Positions 6,343-7,498 of a stretch of 7,498 nucleotides of DNA are shown in pieces. The notes below the pieces were generated by a model. That model saw only the letters and a program-made list of their open reading frames with translations. It was not told where the DNA came from and ran no database searches. The first letter of the stretch is position 1, and every line of letters starts with the position of its first letter. The DNA comes from Burkholderiaceae bacterium (lineage in GTDB: Bacteria; Pseudomonadota; Gammaproteobacteria; Burkholderiales; Burkholderiaceae): positions 1-7,498 of the forward strand of contig CANBSM010000122.1 of NCBI GenBank assembly GCA_947372155.1, written 5' to 3'. The translations under genes were made by a program, and so were the position numbers.

Positions 6343-7208
6343 GCACAAACAAAATCGCACAAAGCAATAGCAACGCCCACATTACATTTATCGGTGGTGG
6401 CAATATGGGACGCGCCCTTATTAGCGGCCTTCTTGCAAGTGGATTTGAGTCCAATCAAATCTCGGTTGTAGAAGCAAATGCGGCAACCGCCCTCAAATTA
6501 CATGAAGACTTTGGTGTTCAAGGTATTGGTGCTCTAGAGCAAATTGCCTTTGATTTCTCTAAGAATAATGTCGTTGTCATGGCAATAAAACCCCAAGACT
6601 TCAATGTTGTTGCTAAAGGCTTGGCATCTAAGCTAAAGCATGCCAGCGCACCTGGCCCACTAATTCTGAGTATCGCTGCTGGCATTCGTCTGAAAGATAT
6701 GAGTCGCTGGCTAGATCACACACGCTGTGTGCGCGCTATGCCCAATACTCCAGCCTTAATTGGTAAAGGTATTGCTGGTCTTTTTGCAGATGCTGCTGTA
6801 ACTCAATCTGATCGCGCCCTAGCTGAAACGATTTGCAATGCAGTCGGTCAAGCCGTTTGGGTAAAAGAAGAAAAATTGATGGATGCGGTAACTGCAGTTT
6901 CTGGAAGTGGCCCCGCCTATGTCTTTGCATTCCTAGAGGCAATGCAATCTGCTGGCGAGAAGTTAGGTATTGATCCAGAAACGGCTCGCAAGCTGGCTTA
7001 TGCCACTCTTGAAGGCGCTACGCAATTAGCCCATAACTCTGATGAGCATGCTGGTGTTTTACGTGAGAGAGTTACCTCTAAAGGGGGCACCACTGCAGCT
7101 GCCCTCGATGTAATGAAAACACAAGGTTGGCACGAGATATTAGAAAAAGCGATTGATGCTGCCAGCCAGCGTGGCAAAGCAATGGGTGACGAACTCGGCA
7201 AGAGTTAA
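6339..7208 (+). CDS. proC: Pyrroline-5-carboxylate reductase (ProC)
   Basis: Catalyses the NAD(P)H-dependent reduction of 1-pyrroline-5-carboxylate to L-proline, the last step of proline biosynthesis, in the cytoplasm. The N-terminal Rossmann domain carries ITFIGGGNMGRAL (15-27) and VVVMAIKPQDF (78-88); then come LILSIAAGI (108-116) and VRAMPNTPALIGKG (131-144). The C-terminal dimerisation and substrate domain has DAVTAVSGSGPAYVF (182-196), ATLEGATQL (222-230) and LRERVTSKGGTTAAAL (241-256), the family signature, with Lys where many homologues have Pro. The 289 aa are slightly longer than E. coli ProC (269), with about 12 extra N-terminal residues (SNSN-rich) before the Rossmann strand. The ATG overlaps the yggS stop by 4 nt and no strong Shine-Dalgarno is seen, so translation is probably coupled. 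It appears to be the last gene of the operon, 14 bp from the convergent ubiA stop. Confidence 0.96.
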   Translation: MSTNKIAQSNSNAHITFIGGGNMGRALISGLLASGFESNQISVVEANAATALKLHEDFGVQGIGALEQIAFDFSKNNVVVMAIKPQDFNVVAKGLASKLKHASAPGPLILSIAAGIRLKDMSRWLDHTRCVRAMPNTPALIGKGIAGLFADAAVTQSDRALAETICNAVGQAVWVKEEKLMDAVTAVSGSGPAYVFAFLEAMQSAGEKLGIDPETARKLAYATLEGATQLAHNSDEHAGVLRERVTSKGGTTAAALDVMKTQGWHEILEKAIDAASQRGKAMGDELGKS

Positions 7209-7220
7209 TCGGCCACCAAA

Positions 7221-7239
7221 GTCTACTGAACCCCTAGAC
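7221..7239. other. Weak inverted repeat at the proC/ubiA convergent junction
   Basis: GTCTA (7221-7225) and TAGAC (7235-7239) form a 5-bp stem with a 9-nt loop, lying over the ubiA stop codon and its last codons. No T run follows on the plus strand, so it is not a convincing intrinsic terminator. It is listed because it is the only repeat spanning the 14-bp junction itself. Confidence 0.2.
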
Positions 7240-7498
7240 CCAATACAATTCCCAGAAATAAAAATCCGCCTAACCAGTTGTTATGGCGGAATGCTTTAAG
7301 GCAATTGTCTCTATTGCGAGTTGCAACTAACTTCAAGTGATAAATCGCACAAGCCAATGCTGCGAACCAACCCACTAAAAAATAATTGCTTAAGTTAGCC
7401 AATTGCGCCACCCATAACTGACTCAGAAAAAGCATCCCGTAGCTTATTGCTATAGCGACGACATCATACTGACCAAAAGTAATGGCCGATGTTCTCAA
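7223..7498 (-). CDS. ubiA: 4-hydroxybenzoate polyprenyltransferase (UbiA), C-terminal part only
   Basis: Integral inner-membrane enzyme that prenylates 4-hydroxybenzoate in ubiquinone synthesis. Only the last 91 codons lie in the window; the frame is open through 7498, so the gene continues beyond it. The first visible codon is an internal Leu TTG, not a start. LRTSAITFG at the edge matches the UbiA segment (IRSTAILFG in E. coli), and RDNCLKAFRHNNWLGGFLFLGI (63-84) matches the conserved C-terminal RDRxxCFxAFxHNxWxG region. Three hydrophobic stretches, about residues 12-34, 37-55 and 74-90, fit the last transmembrane helices. The Asp-rich prenyl-diphosphate motifs lie upstream, outside the window. 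Its quinone product is the likely acceptor pathway for GlcDEF electrons, but it is on the opposite strand and not in that operon. It ends VQ-TAG, 14 bp from the proC stop. Confidence 0.9.
   Translation of the reverse strand: MRTSAITFGQYDVVAIAISYGMLFLSQLWVAQLANLSNYFLVGWFAALACAIYHLKLVATRNRDNCLKAFRHNNWLGGFLFLGIVLGLGVQ

Larger units (their letters stand above)
1675..7208 (+). other. Predicted operon glcD-glcE-glcF-yggS-proC
   Basis: Five same-strand genes are joined by a 1-nt overlap (TAATG at 3187-3191), an 8-nt gap (4335-4342) and two 4-nt ATGA overlaps (5617-5620, 6339-6342). No terminator-like hairpin fits into any junction. Co-transcription is inferred from this packing; an additional internal promoter for yggS-proC within glcF cannot be excluded. 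Confidence 0.8.

Noticed and set aside
1..7498. An undescribed defence, mobile or biosynthetic system
   Set aside because: Every substantial open frame that is not a shadow belongs to a well-known core family. No repeats array, integrase, transposase, toxin-antitoxin pair, RNA gene or compositional break was seen.

Overview
The window looks like ordinary, densely packed core chromosome from a betaproteobacterium of the order Burkholderiales. Moderate GC and the protein sequences fit a small freshwater genus such as Polynucleobacter. That placement is inferred from sequence character and remembered gene order; no database search was run. There are eight genes, two of them cut by the window edges, and almost no non-coding DNA: the largest gap is 42 bases. 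I see no mobile element, CRISPR array, tRNA, rRNA or phage-like gene.

Layout: (1) 1-1044 (+), class I DAHP synthase, the entry step of the shikimate pathway, missing its first residues. (2) 1087-1656 (-), PduO-type ATP:cob(I)alamin adenosyltransferase, convergent with gene 1; a strong hairpin terminator sits at the junction and overlaps its stop codon. (3) 1675-4334 and 4343-5620 (+), glcD, glcE and glcF, the three subunits of membrane-associated glycolate dehydrogenase (glycolate oxidase). (4) 5617-6342 (+), YggS/PLPBP pyridoxal-phosphate homeostasis protein, then 6339-7208 (+), proC, the last enzyme of proline synthesis. (5) 7223-7498 (-), the C-terminal part of ubiA (4-hydroxybenzoate polyprenyltransferase), convergent with proC.

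The five genes glcD-glcE-glcF-yggS-proC overlap or nearly touch (TAATG, an 8-nt gap, ATGA, ATGA) and very probably form one operon. GlcDEF oxidises glycolate to glyoxylate and passes the electrons to the respiratory chain; ubiA makes a precursor of the ubiquinone that would accept them. The yggS-proC pair is a widely conserved partnership. The adenosyltransferase is divergent from glcD across only 18 bases, so both promoters must lie in or against coding sequence. A TATAAT box 7 nt upstream of the adenosyltransferase ATG suggests a leaderless transcript.

I looked for an undescribed system and did not find one. What merits a second look is regulatory architecture: the 18-bp divergent control region, the terminator overlapping a stop codon, and a catabolic enzyme in one operon with housekeeping genes and no visible glycolate regulator.
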